From NCBI GenBank assembly GCA_947499935.1, contig CANMQH010000003.1:124001-188000 (forward strand): a DNA stretch of 64,000 nucleotides, in the 5' to 3' direction. The notes beneath the pieces are model-generated. The model was not told the DNA's origin. It did not search any database and worked only from the letters and a program-made list of their open reading frames with translations. How positions within the stretch are numbered: the first letter of the stretch is position 1; each line of letters opens with the position of its first letter. Positions 10,043-21,656 of the stretch are shown one piece after another. The position numbers and the translations under genes are program-made. The stretch is from an uncultured Algibacter sp. (GTDB taxonomy: Bacteria; Bacteroidota; Bacteroidia; Flavobacteriales; Flavobacteriaceae).

Positions 10043-10046
10043 ATTT

Positions 10047-10274
10047 ATGTTACCCGATAAACAATTTTTAATAGATTTAGCACATACCAAAATGCCATTT
10101 GGGAAGTATAAAGACCGCTACTTAATAGATTTGCCAGAATATTATGTTGTGTGGTATCATAACAAAGGTTTTCCTAAAGGTAAATTAGGGGTAATGCTCG
10201 AGCAAGTATACGAACTAAAATTAAATGGTCTGGAAGAATTAATTTGGAATATAAAAAAGCAATACCCAAAATAG
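10047..10274 (+). CDS. DUF3820 family small protein
   Basis: A 75-residue cytosolic protein with the DUF3820 signature: MPFGKYKDRYLIDLPEYYVVW near the N-terminus, then a G-rich turn and helix. The family is widespread in Bacteroidota and Gammaproteobacteria and was once labelled a quorum-sensing-regulated virulence factor in Pseudomonas; its biochemical function is unknown. The start lies four bases after the stop of the DUF922-like gene, so the two are probably one transcript. Confidence 0.85.
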   Translation: MLPDKQFLIDLAHTKMPFGKYKDRYLIDLPEYYVVWYHNKGFPKGKLGVMLEQVYELKLNGLEELIWNIKKQYPK

Positions 10275-10395
10275 TATATGTATTTACTTTAATCTATTAA
10301 TGTTTTATCAATTTTCAATAAAAACAACAAATTGTATACATGTTAATAAGTCCATTTTAAATAACCTAAAAACAATTTCATAATAACTGTTTTAA

Positions 10396-12063
<1,668 letters not shown>

Positions 12064-12218
12064 AATAATTAATGGATAGTTTTTTGATAAATCAATAAAC
12101 TGTTGACTATTTAGGATAATAACAAGCAAAAAATTTAAGTTTTAGTAATAAACTAACATCAATACTATTAATCGCAAGTTAAAAATATACAGATTATAAT
12201 ATTGGTTACCAACACAAT

Positions 12219-14114
12219 ATGGAAGAAAAAAAAATAGATATTAATTCAATAATAGGTTTTGTACTTATTTTCGCGATTTTGGCTTATATGCTATGGCAAA
12301 ATAAACCAACTCCAGAAGAGATTGAAGCTCAAGAAAAAGCTAAGCAAGAACAAGTAGAGGCAAAGCAAAAAGCTAATGATAATAATGAGACTATAGTAAC
12401 TACCGCTCAAGATTATACTCAAGGCACAGTCTCAGATTCTCTTAAACAAATAGAATTAAAGAATAAGCTTGGTGCTTTTGCATATTCTGCTATGCAGAGT
12501 ACAACTAACGAAACTATAGTTGAAAGCGACCTACTAGCCTTAAAATTTAATAATAGAGGTGGATATCTTTCAGAAGTTAGATTAAAACAATTTGTAGACT
12601 ACGACTCGGTACCTATTTATATTGTTAAAGATAAAAATGCCTCATTCAATATTACATTTAGTACAACCGACAATAGGGTTTTAAATACCAAAGATTTACC
12701 ATTTGTACCAACGGTTACTAAAAATGGAGATATAACGGTTATATCTTTTAAGCTTAAAGTGTCCGAAAGTCAATTTTTAGAATACCGTTACGAGCTTAAA
12801 AAAGGTGACTATATGATGGATTTTGCCATTCGTTCACAAGGATTAAGTAATGTTATAAATGGCTCGAAACCTATTAATTTAGATTGGAAACTTAAAGGAT
12901 ACCGTCATGCTAAAAGTATTTCTTACGAGAATAGATATACAGATATTCATTACGAATATGAAGGTGGTAAAGATGATTACACAGGAGCAAGAGATGCCGA
13001 TGAGGATATTGAAGATGTCACATGGATTGGGTATAAACAGCATTTCTTTTCTTCGGTATTGTTAACAGATAAGCCTTTTAAGAATGTTAAGATAAAATCA
13101 GAAAATTTGGTTGATGATGAAACCATAGATACCATTTACACTAAAAGTTTTGCAGCTACTATGCCTTTGCAGTTAGAAGGCGGGGAAATAAACCAAACTA
13201 TGGATTGGTATTATGGACCAAGTGATTTTAAAGTTTTAAACGCTTACAATAAGAATTTAGATGAATTAGTGCCTTTTGGTTGGGGACTTTTTGGGTGGAT
13301 AAACCGATACTTATTTATGCCTTTATTTACCTTTTTAGGTACATTTTTGCCTTATGGTATTGCTATTATTGTCATGACGGTTTTAATCAAATTACTGTTA
13401 TCTTTTGTACAATACAAACAGTTTCTGTCGCAGGCTAAGATGAAAATTTTAAAGCCTGAGTTGGATGCCATTCGTGCCAAGCATAAGGATAATAAAATGA
13501 AGGCGCAACAAGAAACTATGGCATTGCAAACCAAAGCTGGAGCTAGTCCAATGGCAGGGTGTTTGCCAGCGTTAATACAATTGCCAGTATTTTATTCGTT
13601 ATTTCAGTTTTTCCCTTCGGCTTTCGATTTAAGGCAAAAAAGTTTTCTTTGGGCAGATGATTTATCGTCTTATGATGTTATTGCAAATTTACCTATCAAT
13701 ATTCCTTTTTACGGAAACCATGTTAGTTTGTTTCCTATTTTAGCTTCTGTAGCTATATTTTTCTATATGCGTTTAACAACAGGACAAAATATGGCAACAC
13801 AACCACAGCAAGAAGGTATGCCAGACATGGCTAAAATGATGAAGTATATGATGTACTTCTCACCAATCATGATGTTGTTTTTCTTTAATAACTATGCTTC
13901 TGGTTTAAGTTTGTATTACTTTATTTCAAACTTGATTAGTATAGGTATTATATTGGTAATTAAGCATTTTATTCTTGATGAAGATAAAATCCATGCACAA
14001 ATGCAAGAGAATAAAAAGAAACCCAAAAAGGAAAACCGTTTTCAAAAGAAAATGGCTGAAATGATGGAACAAGCTGAGAAACAAAAACAAGCGCAACAAA
14101 AAAGTAAAAAATAA
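12219..14114 (+). CDS. yidC: Membrane protein insertase YidC
   Basis: Inserts and folds inner-membrane proteins, alone or with the Sec translocon. The N-terminal TM anchor (about residues 8-25) is followed by a charged linker, the large periplasmic beta domain typical of Gram-negative YidC (about 85-350), and the conserved C-terminal insertase core with five TM segments (about 360-590; MAGCLPALIQLPVFYSLFQF is the family's signature region). The basic C-terminal tail (KKPKKENRFQKKMAEMM and on) is expected to contact ribosomes. 631 residues, normal for Bacteroidota. A strong terminator follows. Confidence 0.97.
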   Translation: MEEKKIDINSIIGFVLIFAILAYMLWQNKPTPEEIEAQEKAKQEQVEAKQKANDNNETIVTTAQDYTQGTVSDSLKQIELKNKLGAFAYSAMQSTTNETIVESDLLALKFNNRGGYLSEVRLKQFVDYDSVPIYIVKDKNASFNITFSTTDNRVLNTKDLPFVPTVTKNGDITVISFKLKVSESQFLEYRYELKKGDYMMDFAIRSQGLSNVINGSKPINLDWKLKGYRHAKSISYENRYTDIHYEYEGGKDDYTGARDADEDIEDVTWIGYKQHFFSSVLLTDKPFKNVKIKSENLVDDETIDTIYTKSFAATMPLQLEGGEINQTMDWYYGPSDFKVLNAYNKNLDELVPFGWGLFGWINRYLFMPLFTFLGTFLPYGIAIIVMTVLIKLLLSFVQYKQFLSQAKMKILKPELDAIRAKHKDNKMKAQQETMALQTKAGASPMAGCLPALIQLPVFYSLFQFFPSAFDLRQKSFLWADDLSSYDVIANLPINIPFYGNHVSLFPILASVAIFFYMRLTTGQNMATQPQQEGMPDMAKMMKYMMYFSPIMMLFFFNNYASGLSLYYFISNLISIGIILVIKHFILDEDKIHAQMQENKKKPKKENRFQKKMAEMMEQAEKQKQAQQKSKK

Positions 14115-14165
14115 AGCATTTACGAGAATTGATTAAAACTTTTGTAAATATTTTAGATAAAAATG

Positions 14166-14195
14166 AGCTGCCAGATAAAAATGGCAGCTTTTTTG
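14166..14195 (+). terminator. Rho-independent terminator after yidC
   Basis: Perfect 8-bp stem AGCTGCCA (14166-14173) with TGGCAGCT (14182-14189), eight-base loop, followed by a run of T. Ends the yidC transcript. Confidence 0.9.
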
Positions 14196-14276
14196 TTATA
14201 TACAATTTGCTACGGACATTTATCGTTTTAGTTTTGTAAAATCAATCTCAATCAAAAATTCATTTAAATATAAATT

Positions 14277-14984
14277 ATGAAATTTTCAAAGTTATTATTA
14301 ATCATGCTTTTGTTTGCTAATACTTTTATGTTTTCTCAAAACATAAATCAATTTGATGCTAATGGAAAACGACATGGTATTTGGAAGAAACATTTTAGAG
14401 GAACACAAGTTATTAGATACGAAGGTGCATTTTCGCATGGAAAAGAAATGGGACTTTTTAAATTTTATAAAAACATAAGAAAGAAAGCCGTTTTATCAGC
14501 AACTAAATTATTTAATGATACTAATAACATTGCAGATGTTAAGTTTTTAGCTTCAAATGGTAAGGTTATTAGTGAAGGGCAAATGCATGGTAAAGCATAT
14601 ATTGGGACTTGGAAATATTATCAAAAAAATTCTAATGTGCTTCTAATTCTAGAGCATTATAATGATAAAGGATTGCTAGATGGAGAACGGTTAGTAAATT
14701 ATTCTAGTGGTAAGATTGCAGAAAAGCAAAATTACAAAGCAGGTAAATTAGAAGGTGCATCTGTTTGGTATTCAGAAAAAAATATTGTTTTAAAAGAATT
14801 TATGTACGTAAATGGCGAACTACATGGCATATCTAAATTTTATGACCCTAAAGGAAACCTTATAACCGAAGGAGCGTATAAAAGAGATAAAAAGCATGGT
14901 ATTTGGAAATATTACCAAAATGGAGAACTTATAGATGAAAAGGATTTTACATACAAACCCAAGTATATAAAAAAAACTCCTTAA
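14277..14984 (+). CDS. Exported MORN-repeat (YwqK-like) protein
   Basis: The signal peptide (residues 1-20, ending FSQN) is followed by MORN-type repeats: GKRHGIWKKHFRG, GKAYIGTWKYYQ, GLLDGERLVNY, GELHGISKFYDPKG and KKHGIWKYYQNG. Such proteins are commonly annotated as YwqK-family antitoxins, but there is no partner toxin next to it, and a secreted MORN protein is unlikely to be an antitoxin. It is probably a structural or surface protein of unknown function. Its stop codon lies inside the terminator hairpin that follows. Confidence 0.78.
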   Translation: MKFSKLLLIMLLFANTFMFSQNINQFDANGKRHGIWKKHFRGTQVIRYEGAFSHGKEMGLFKFYKNIRKKAVLSATKLFNDTNNIADVKFLASNGKVISEGQMHGKAYIGTWKYYQKNSNVLLILEHYNDKGLLDGERLVNYSSGKIAEKQNYKAGKLEGASVWYSEKNIVLKEFMYVNGELHGISKFYDPKGNLITEGAYKRDKKHGIWKYYQNGELIDEKDFTYKPKYIKKTP

Positions 14985-15006
14985 TGTCTTAAGGAGTCTT
15001 CTTTTT
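14976..15006 (+). terminator. Terminator overlapping the MORN gene stop
   Basis: ACTCCTTAA (14976-14984) pairs perfectly with TTAAGGAGT (14989-14997) around loop TGTC, followed by CTTCTTTTTC. An A-run on the left may allow it to act in both directions, ending the convergent fasciclin gene too. Confidence 0.85.
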
Positions 15007-15077
15007 CATAGACAGTTTTTTTATTTTTAGTCACTCGTTTTTCTATCTATGATCAACAAACAAAATTGGATATTTTA

Positions 15078-16085
15078 TTATGGTGTAGTCATCATACTTG
15101 GACTAGGAAGCATAACTTTATTTAAAGCATGTATAACACCATTTGATGCTTGCACATCTACAACTACAATACCAACATCAGTATTTCCTGCGCCATCAGT
15201 TACATCTGCTATGTTACCACCTGTTCCAGGTAGTGTAACAATAATATCATCACCTTGTAATGTTGTAGCAGTTGTATCTCCATCAGGTGTTAAATCACCA
15301 GATCTAACATTGGCTCCACCAAGAACGTGGTGCAATAAAACTTGAGTTAATGCATCTTCTGCAGGAGGTGTTCCTAATGCTGTGAATGCGGCTTCAGTTG
15401 GAGCAAAAACTGTAAAAGGTGCATCTAAACCATCTGCATTTCCATCTGCATTTCTCGACAATATACCAGCAAAATCTGTACTAGGTGTTAACGTTGTTAA
15501 TGCAGTAACTAATGTCTGAAAATTAGGGTCTGCTGTAGCAAATGTTACAACAGTTGGTAATCCAATAACAGCATCTACAACATGTACAATACCATTTGAG
15601 GCAAGAACATTTACTGCTGTTACATTAGAAACACCATTTAAGGTAACACCGTCGGCAGATGCTTCTACATACATACTTAAATTAGAATCTGTTGTACCAA
15701 AAACAGCAGAACTGTTTATGTAACCTGTAGATAAATCTGATGCCGCTAATGCTCCAGGAATAACATGGTTTAATAATACTTGTCTCAACACGGGCACAGG
15801 TACATCTTCTAGAGTAGCAAATCCATTCTCTGATAAGAAAGCTGTAAAAGCATCATTTGTTGGTGCAAATACAGTAAATTGTTCAGTTCCATCTAGTGTG
15901 GTAACTAAATCAGCACGTATTAATGCTGCTTCTAAACTACTTAAAGATTCGGCTGCTATAGCTAAATCAGCTATAGTTAATGGTTCTTGTGCAGGAGGGT
16001 TATCATCATCATTACTACAAGAGGTAATGGTAAAAACTGCGATGATAATTAAACTCAATTTTTTAAATACATTCAATGTGTTCAT
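15078..16085 (-). CDS. Fasciclin (FAS1) domain lipoprotein
   Basis: The signal peptide ends in a lipobox, TITSC, with lipid-attachment Cys at about residue 23. The following SNDDDN resembles the acidic surface-export signal of Bacteroidota lipoproteins, so outer-surface location is likely. Two FAS1 domains follow (about 38-175 and 178-333). Each has the family's FTVFAPTNDAF / FTVFAPTEAAF segment, the LLNHVIPG / LLHHVLGG motif and a SNGIVHVVD / SNGVIHALN end. FAS1 domains mediate adhesion to surfaces or matrix. The gene is transcribed divergently from mnmA. Confidence 0.9.
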   Translation of the reverse strand: MNTLNVFKKLSLIIIAVFTITSCSNDDDNPPAQEPLTIADLAIAAESLSSLEAALIRADLVTTLDGTEQFTVFAPTNDAFTAFLSENGFATLEDVPVPVLRQVLLNHVIPGALAASDLSTGYINSSAVFGTTDSNLSMYVEASADGVTLNGVSNVTAVNVLASNGIVHVVDAVIGLPTVVTFATADPNFQTLVTALTTLTPSTDFAGILSRNADGNADGLDAPFTVFAPTEAAFTALGTPPAEDALTQVLLHHVLGGANVRSGDLTPDGDTTATTLQGDDIIVTLPGTGGNIADVTDGAGNTDVGIVVVDVQASNGVIHALNKVMLPSPSMMTTP

Positions 16086-16234
16086 TTTTAAAAGTTTTTT
16101 GTTTAATTAATATACGTTAAAGTTAAACAAAAAGATTATTGGATTATGTTTAATTTAACAAAATTTTAAAGAATCACCCTGCTTATCTAGGTTTTATAAG
16201 GGTTAATGACGATTAAAAATTTATTAAATATTTG

Positions 16235-16242
16235 TACCTTTG
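16235..16242 (+). promoter_or_regulatory. mnmA promoter -7 element (TACCTTTG)
   Basis: Exact TAnnTTTG match 18 bases before the mnmA ATG, in the divergent region shared with the fasciclin gene. Confidence 0.6.
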
Positions 16243-16260
16243 TAAATTAATTTTTCAAAA

Positions 16261-17448
16261 ATGAAACGAGTAGTTATTGGACTTTCTGGTGGTGTAGACT
16301 CTAGTGTAGCGGCATATTTGCTAAAACAGCAAGGGTATGAGGTTATAGGGTTGTTTATGAAAAATTGGCACGACGATTCTGTAACCATTTCTAATGAGTG
16401 TCCTTGGCTAGATGATAGTAATGATGCCATGTTAGTTGCAGAAAAATTAGGTATCCCGTTTCAAACGGTTGATTTAAGCGAACAATATAAAGAACGCATT
16501 GTAGATTATATGTTTCATGAATATGAAAAAGGAAGAACGCCCAACCCCGATGTACTTTGTAATCGAGAAATTAAGTTTGATGTCTTTTTAAAAATAGCTT
16601 TAGAGCTTGGTGCAGATTATGTAGCAACAGGCCATTACTGTAGAAAAGGTACGATTCAAAAGAACGGACAAGATATCTATCAATTGTTAGCTGGTGTAGA
16701 TGGTAATAAAGATCAATCCTATTTTTTATGCCAGTTATCTCAAAAACAATTGGCAACATCGTTATTTCCTATAGGCGAATTAACAAAGCCTGAAGTACGA
16801 GAAATTGCAGCACAATTAGATTTGGTAACAGCCGAAAAGAAAGATTCTCAGGGGCTTTGTTTTATAGGTAAAGTGAAGTTACCAGATTTTCTTCAGCAAC
16901 AGCTAAAACCAAAAGAAGGTGCTATCGTTGAGATACCAAGTAAAGCAGAAGTTTACAATATTGATAAAATCGAATTTGATTCAATCGAATTTAAATTAAA
17001 GTATTTATCCAGAAAAATAGACTATGAGGTAAATCATGGTAAAATAGTAGGGAAACATCAAGGCGCGCATTATTTTACTAAAGGGCAACGAAAAGGCTTA
17101 GCTGTTGGTGGCACTGTAGAACCATTGTTTGTTATAGATACCGATGTAAAAGAGAATGTTATTTACACAGGTCAAGGTAAAGACCACCCTGGTTTGTACA
17201 AAAAAGCATTATTTATTACTAATGAAGAGTTACATTGGGTTCGAGAAGATTTAGCTATAAATATAGATGAAACTCTACAAGTAAAAGCTAGAATACGTTA
17301 CAGGCAAACTCTTGAAAATGCTAAATTGTATAAAGTAAATAGTGGGCTTTATGTAGAATTTGAAAATTTACAGTCAGCCATTACCGAGGGACAGTTTGTA
17401 GCTTGGTACATTGGAGATGAGCTTATTGGTTCGGGTGTAATTTCGTAA
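16261..17448 (+). CDS. mnmA: tRNA-specific 2-thiouridylase MnmA
   Basis: Thiolates uridine 34 in the anticodon of Lys, Glu and Gln tRNAs, using ATP and a persulfide sulfur carrier. The PP-loop GLSGGVDSS (about residues 8-16) activates the uridine. The catalytic cysteines are both present: Cys100 in NPDVLCNRE and Cys200 in QGLCFIG. The C-terminal part carries the tRNA-binding and beta-barrel domains ([15 protein letters not shown]). At 395 residues it is slightly longer than the E. coli enzyme. The start follows a clear -7 promoter element. Confidence 0.97.
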   Translation: MKRVVIGLSGGVDSSVAAYLLKQQGYEVIGLFMKNWHDDSVTISNECPWLDDSNDAMLVAEKLGIPFQTVDLSEQYKERIVDYMFHEYEKGRTPNPDVLCNREIKFDVFLKIALELGADYVATGHYCRKGTIQKNGQDIYQLLAGVDGNKDQSYFLCQLSQKQLATSLFPIGELTKPEVREIAAQLDLVTAEKKDSQGLCFIGKVKLPDFLQQQLKPKEGAIVEIPSKAEVYNIDKIEFDSIEFKLKYLSRKIDYEVNHGKIVGKHQGAHYFTKGQRKGLAVGGTVEPLFVIDTDVKENVIYTGQGKDHPGLYKKALFITNEELHWVREDLAINIDETLQVKARIRYRQTLENAKLYKVNSGLYVEFENLQSAITEGQFVAWYIGDELIGSGVIS

Positions 17449-17469
17449 CTTAGCAATAAAAAGCAGGTT

Positions 17470-19092
17470 ATGAGAAATATAGTATTAATATGTTCTTTGT
17501 TTTTGTTTTGCTCAATACTTAATGCCCAACAAGACGCTTGGGTATATTTAGCAGATAAAGAAAATGTATCTGCTGCTATAGCTAATCCAATAAGTATACT
17601 TTCCCAAAAAGCTATTGATAGAAAAAATTTACATGGCATACTGATTGATTCTCGTGACGTGCCTGTTAATGAAAATTATATTACTCAACTAAAAAACGCT
17701 TCTGGTATACTGGTCATGGCTAAATCTAAATGGTTTAATGCTGTACACGTTAGAGGAAGCCAGTCCGATATTCAATCTCTAGCCAGTTTAAGTTTTGTAA
17801 ATGGTGTAGATTTTGCAGACAAGACTCTAAGTATAAAGCAGAAAAAAGCCATACACACGGCAAAGCAATCTAAATTAGAAAATACTTCAGCCACTTTTAA
17901 TTATGGAAATTCCAGCAATCAAATAGAAATGATTAAAGGAGATGATTTACATCTTTTAGATTATACTGGAACAGGTATGACGGTAGCAGTAATAGATGCA
18001 GGGTTTCCCAATGCCAATACCATGGGGGCCTTTGCAAGATTTCGTAATACTGGAAATTTACTTGGAAGTTATGATTTTGTAAATAGAGATACGGATGTTT
18101 TTACAAATACGACAAGTAATCATGGCACGTTAGTTTTGAGCACTATGGTTGGTTATATTGAAAACGAATTTGTTGGTACCGCACCAGATGCCGCTTATTA
18201 TTTATTTATAACAGAAGATGCTACTAGCGAAAACCCCGTTGAAGAAAGTTACTGGGTTGAAGCAGCAGAGCGAGCAGATAGCTTAGGCGTAGATGTCATA
18301 AACACATCGTTAGGATATACCACTTATGATAATCCTAATTATAGCCATACACCGAATGATATGGATGGCAATACAACCTACATTACCAGAGGTGCTAATA
18401 TCGCATTTGAAAAAGGGTTGCTTTTAATTAATTCGGCAGGAAATTCTGGTAGTGCTGGTAATCCTTGGCAAATAATAGGAGCCCCAGCAGATGCAGAAGG
18501 TGTCTTTAGCATTGGCGCGGTAGATAGTAATGGAAATTATGCATCATTCAGTTCTAAAGGAAATGCCACACAGTCCAACCAAAAACCAGATGTTGTAGCC
18601 CAAGGACAAGCTAGTTCTGTAATTACAGAAAATAATATAGTATCTACAGCTAATGGTACTTCTTTTAGTGGTCCAATTATGGCAGGAGGCTTAGTTTGTT
18701 TATGGCAAGCTTTACCTAATAAAACTAATGCCGAGATCATGCAACTAGTTAGGACGTCTGCATCACAATACACTACGCCCGATAATTTTTTAGGATATGG
18801 TATTCCAGATTTACAATTGGCACTAAACACATCGTTATCTGTTACAGATTTTAAAACCCAAGACATAAGTGTATACCCTAATCCAACACATAGCTTAATA
18901 AACTTTAATTTTTCGGATAACAAAAAAGACATTGATGTTGTGTTATATAATATTTTAGGGGAAGAAATTCTTATATCTAAGGTTTCTATAACTCAAAATA
19001 GTATGGATGTATCTACATTACCCAATGGTCTCTATATATTAAAATTTAACTCAAACGGAAGTACAAAATCAATTAAGATTATAAAAAACTGA
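17470..19092 (+). CDS. Secreted subtilisin-family (S8) serine protease, T9SS cargo
   Basis: Signal peptide (residues 1-19, ending NAQ), an inhibitor-like prodomain (about 20-140), then the S8 catalytic domain with the triad in order: Asp176 (VIDAGF), His218 (SNHGTLV) and Ser398 (NGTSFSGPIMAGG). The C-terminal 80 residues are a T9SS type A sorting domain (VYPNPTHSLINF, ending SIKIIKN), so it is exported and probably anchored on or released from the cell surface. The stop overlaps the next ATG by one base, implying cotranscription with the nitronate monooxygenase-like gene, though no functional link is obvious. It starts 21 bases after mnmA. Confidence 0.92.
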   Translation: MRNIVLICSLFLFCSILNAQQDAWVYLADKENVSAAIANPISILSQKAIDRKNLHGILIDSRDVPVNENYITQLKNASGILVMAKSKWFNAVHVRGSQSDIQSLASLSFVNGVDFADKTLSIKQKKAIHTAKQSKLENTSATFNYGNSSNQIEMIKGDDLHLLDYTGTGMTVAVIDAGFPNANTMGAFARFRNTGNLLGSYDFVNRDTDVFTNTTSNHGTLVLSTMVGYIENEFVGTAPDAAYYLFITEDATSENPVEESYWVEAAERADSLGVDVINTSLGYTTYDNPNYSHTPNDMDGNTTYITRGANIAFEKGLLLINSAGNSGSAGNPWQIIGAPADAEGVFSIGAVDSNGNYASFSSKGNATQSNQKPDVVAQGQASSVITENNIVSTANGTSFSGPIMAGGLVCLWQALPNKTNAEIMQLVRTSASQYTTPDNFLGYGIPDLQLALNTSLSVTDFKTQDISVYPNPTHSLINFNFSDNKKDIDVVLYNILGEEILISKVSITQNSMDVSTLPNGLYILKFNSNGSTKSIKIIKN

Positions 19093-20033
19093 TGCAAAAT
19101 AAAATCACTCAGTTGTTTAATATAAAATATCCTATTATTCAAGCAGGGATGATATGGAATAGTGGTTGGAAGCTGGCATCGGCGTCTAGCAATTCTGGAA
19201 TTCTAGGACTTATTGGAGCTGGTTCCATGTACCCAGAGGTATTGCGTGAGCATATCCAAAAATGCAAAAAAGCAACAGATAAACCTTTTGGTGTTAACGT
19301 ACCTATGCTGTACCCCAATATTCAAGATATTATGGATATTATTGTGAGCGAAGGCGTTAAAATTGTATTTACTTCTGCTGGAAATCCAAAAACCTGGACG
19401 TCTTGGTTAAAGGAAAGAGGTATCATTGTCGTTCATGTTGTAAGCAGTGTCAAATTTGCTAAAAAGGCTCAAGATGCTGATGTAGATGCTATTGTAGCTG
19501 AGGGTTTTGAAGCAGGAGGGCATAATGGTAGTGATGAAACTACAACACTTACGCTCATACCTATGGTTAGAGAACATATACAAATTCCCGTAATTGCAGC
19601 TGGAGGTATAGCAACTGGAAAAAGCATGTTAGCAACAATGGTTTTAGGGGCAGATGGTGTGCAAGTAGGGAGTAGATTTGTAGCTAGTAAAGAAAGTTCT
19701 GCACATGTGGCTTTTAAAGAATATGTTGTAAAAGCTAAAGAAGGTGATACCCAATTAACCTTAAAAGAATTAGCACCTGTAAGGTTACTTAAAAATAATT
19801 TTTATAAAGCCATTGAAGCGTTATATAAAACAGCACCAACAGTAGACGAACTTAAAGTATTACTTGGGCGTGCAAGAGCAAAAAAAGGAATGTTTGAAGG
19901 TGATTTAGATGAAGGCGAATTAGAAATAGGTCAAGTTTCGGGTTTAATTCATGATATAAAGCCTGTTTCTCAAATTGTAAATGATATGATGCTTGAGTTT
20001 GAAGACGCTAAAGCACATGTATTAAATTTATGA
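19092..20033 (+). CDS. Nitronate monooxygenase / FabK-like flavoprotein
   Basis: An FMN-binding TIM-barrel of the 2-nitropropane dioxygenase/nitronate monooxygenase family, 313 residues. The N-terminus (ITQLFNIKYPIIQAGMIW) is the conserved FMN-loop segment. AIVAEGFEAGGHNG and PVIAAGGIATGKSM hold the expected glycine-rich phosphate-binding loops. The His in EAGGHNG corresponds to the residue proposed to act in catalysis. Close relatives include FabK enoyl-ACP reductases, and the sequence does not decide between detoxifying nitronates and fatty-acid synthesis. Translationally coupled to the upstream protease gene by a TGATG overlap. Confidence 0.87.
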   Translation: MQNKITQLFNIKYPIIQAGMIWNSGWKLASASSNSGILGLIGAGSMYPEVLREHIQKCKKATDKPFGVNVPMLYPNIQDIMDIIVSEGVKIVFTSAGNPKTWTSWLKERGIIVVHVVSSVKFAKKAQDADVDAIVAEGFEAGGHNGSDETTTLTLIPMVREHIQIPVIAAGGIATGKSMLATMVLGADGVQVGSRFVASKESSAHVAFKEYVVKAKEGDTQLTLKELAPVRLLKNNFYKAIEALYKTAPTVDELKVLLGRARAKKGMFEGDLDEGELEIGQVSGLIHDIKPVSQIVNDMMLEFEDAKAHVLNL

Positions 20034-20208
20034 TGATTAGCTCTAAGCTTAGCTATAAATTTATATTGTTGTTGAGTTCATCTAAAATTTTTCAATGATG
20101 TCTTCTTAATTTTTTTTAATTGTTAGTAACAAGGAATACATCTTTTTCGTTTTGACTTTAACGATAAATGAGTTGAAATTTGTATGGATAAATTCAATTG
20201 CTAAACAC

Positions 20209-20216
20209 TACTTTTG
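20209..20216 (+). promoter_or_regulatory. MATE gene promoter -7 element (TACTTTTG)
   Basis: Exact TAnnTTTG match ending four bases before the ATG at 20221. As with guaA, the predicted message would have almost no 5' leader. Confidence 0.5.
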
Positions 20217-20220
20217 TGCC

Positions 20221-21600
20221 ATGCAATTAAAAAAATATACTAAAGAGTTTACATATAACTGGAAATTAGCCTCGCCTATTATGTTAGGCATGCTAGGTCA
20301 TACTTTTGTAAGTTTTGTAGATAATATTATGGTAGGGCAAATAGGTACAGCAGAATTGGCTGCTGTTTCTTTGGGCAATAGTTTTATGTTTATTGCCATG
20401 TCTTTAGGTATAGGTTTTTCTACAGCGATAACACCTTTAATTGCAGAGGCCGATGCAGCTAAAGATTTTATAAATGGTAAATCTACATTTAAGCATGGTT
20501 TGTTTTTGTGTAGTGTTTTAGGAGTATTACTTTTTTTATTGGTATTTTTTGCAAAACCACTTATGTATTTAATGAAACAACCTGTTGAGGTTGTAGAGTT
20601 AGCCATCCCATATCTAGATTTGGTTGCTTTTTCTTTAATTCCATTAATCATATTTCAGGGGTTTAAGCAGTTTAGTGATGGTATGTCTATGACTAAGTAT
20701 CCCATGTATGCAACACTACTTGCTAATATTATGAATGTGGTTTTAAACTATGTATTGATATTTGGTAAGTTTGGTTTTCCAGAATTAGGTATTGTTGGTG
20801 CTGCTTATGGCACATTAATATCTCGTGTTGTAATGGTTTGGTATTTATGGTTTTTGTTAAAAGGTAAAGAAAAATCTAAAGCTTACGTAACCCATATAAA
20901 ATTATTTGTTTTAGATAGCTTAATGCTAAAAAAACTGTTAAACCTTGGTGCGCCAAGTGCTATGCAAATGTTTTTTGAGGTTGCTATATTTACATCGGCC
21001 ATATGGTTAAGTGGTTTGCTTGGTAAAAACCCTCAAGCAGCCAACCAAATAGCTTTAAATTTATCATCCATGACATTTATGGTCGCTATGGGGTTAAGTG
21101 TGGCAGCCATGATTAGAGTAGGTAATCAAAAAGGATTAAAAGCGTATCAAGAACTACGTCGTATTGCGTTTTCATTATTTTTAATGGGACTATTGTTTGC
21201 TTTTAGTTTTGCTATGATTTTTTTAATATTTCATGATTATTTACCCAAAATATATGTAGATTTTGAAGATACTGAGAATCTCATGGATAATATGGAAGTC
21301 GTTTCTATAGCATCTAAATTATTAGTTGCAGCTGCTATTTTTCAAATAAGTGATAGTATTCAAGTACTAGTATTAGGAGCGTTAAGAGGATTACAAGATG
21401 TTAAAATACCTACTATAATTACTTTTATATCGTACTGGTTAATAGGTTTTCCTGTAAGCTGGTTTTTAGGTAAAGAAGATGCTTATGGTAGTTTTGGTAT
21501 TTGGTTGGGTTTATTAGCGGGATTAACAACCGCAGCTATTTTACTTTACATTAGGTTTAATTATCTAACTAAAAAGTTAATTTTGTCAAACAACGAATAA
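20221..21600 (+). CDS. MATE-family efflux transporter
   Basis: Inner-membrane exporter of the multidrug and toxic compound extrusion family, with 12 predicted TM segments over 460 residues in two homologous halves. The start region (NWKLASPIMLGMLGHTFVSFVDNIMVG) and the GTLISRVVMVWYL segment are typical of MATE proteins in this phylum; they usually exchange drugs for Na+ or H+. The ATG at 20221 is chosen over an in-frame TTG at 20152, because the -7 promoter element lies between them and homologues begin near here. The substrate is unknown. Confidence 0.92.
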   Translation: MQLKKYTKEFTYNWKLASPIMLGMLGHTFVSFVDNIMVGQIGTAELAAVSLGNSFMFIAMSLGIGFSTAITPLIAEADAAKDFINGKSTFKHGLFLCSVLGVLLFLLVFFAKPLMYLMKQPVEVVELAIPYLDLVAFSLIPLIIFQGFKQFSDGMSMTKYPMYATLLANIMNVVLNYVLIFGKFGFPELGIVGAAYGTLISRVVMVWYLWFLLKGKEKSKAYVTHIKLFVLDSLMLKKLLNLGAPSAMQMFFEVAIFTSAIWLSGLLGKNPQAANQIALNLSSMTFMVAMGLSVAAMIRVGNQKGLKAYQELRRIAFSLFLMGLLFAFSFAMIFLIFHDYLPKIYVDFEDTENLMDNMEVVSIASKLLVAAAIFQISDSIQVLVLGALRGLQDVKIPTIITFISYWLIGFPVSWFLGKEDAYGSFGIWLGLLAGLTTAAILLYIRFNYLTKKLILSNNE

Positions 21601-21655
21601 CAAATAACAAATAACCAGTAACGGATAACCAAAAACCAGTAACCAAAAACAAAAA
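21591..21655 (+). repeat. Degenerate AAC-rich tandem repeat spanning the MATE stop codon
   Basis: Short units of the type ATAACAA, ATAACCAGTAACGG and AAAAACCAGTAACC run from the end of the MATE gene to the next ATG; AACCAGTAAC occurs exactly at 21613-21622 and 21634-21643. The strand shown has almost no T. The stop codon of the MATE gene lies inside the repeat. Confidence 0.6.
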
Positions 21656-21656
21656 C

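Noticed and set aside
14277-14984. MORN protein as the antitoxin of a toxin-antitoxin pair
   Set aside because: It has a signal peptide and no adjacent toxin gene.
15049-15345. Plus-strand 98-codon frame after the MORN gene
   Set aside because: It overlaps the fasciclin gene's 3' end on the other strand and shows no protein-like features.
20152-20220. N-terminal extension of the MATE transporter from a TTG
   Set aside because: The extension spans the promoter element and is not part of the family; ATG at 20221 is used.
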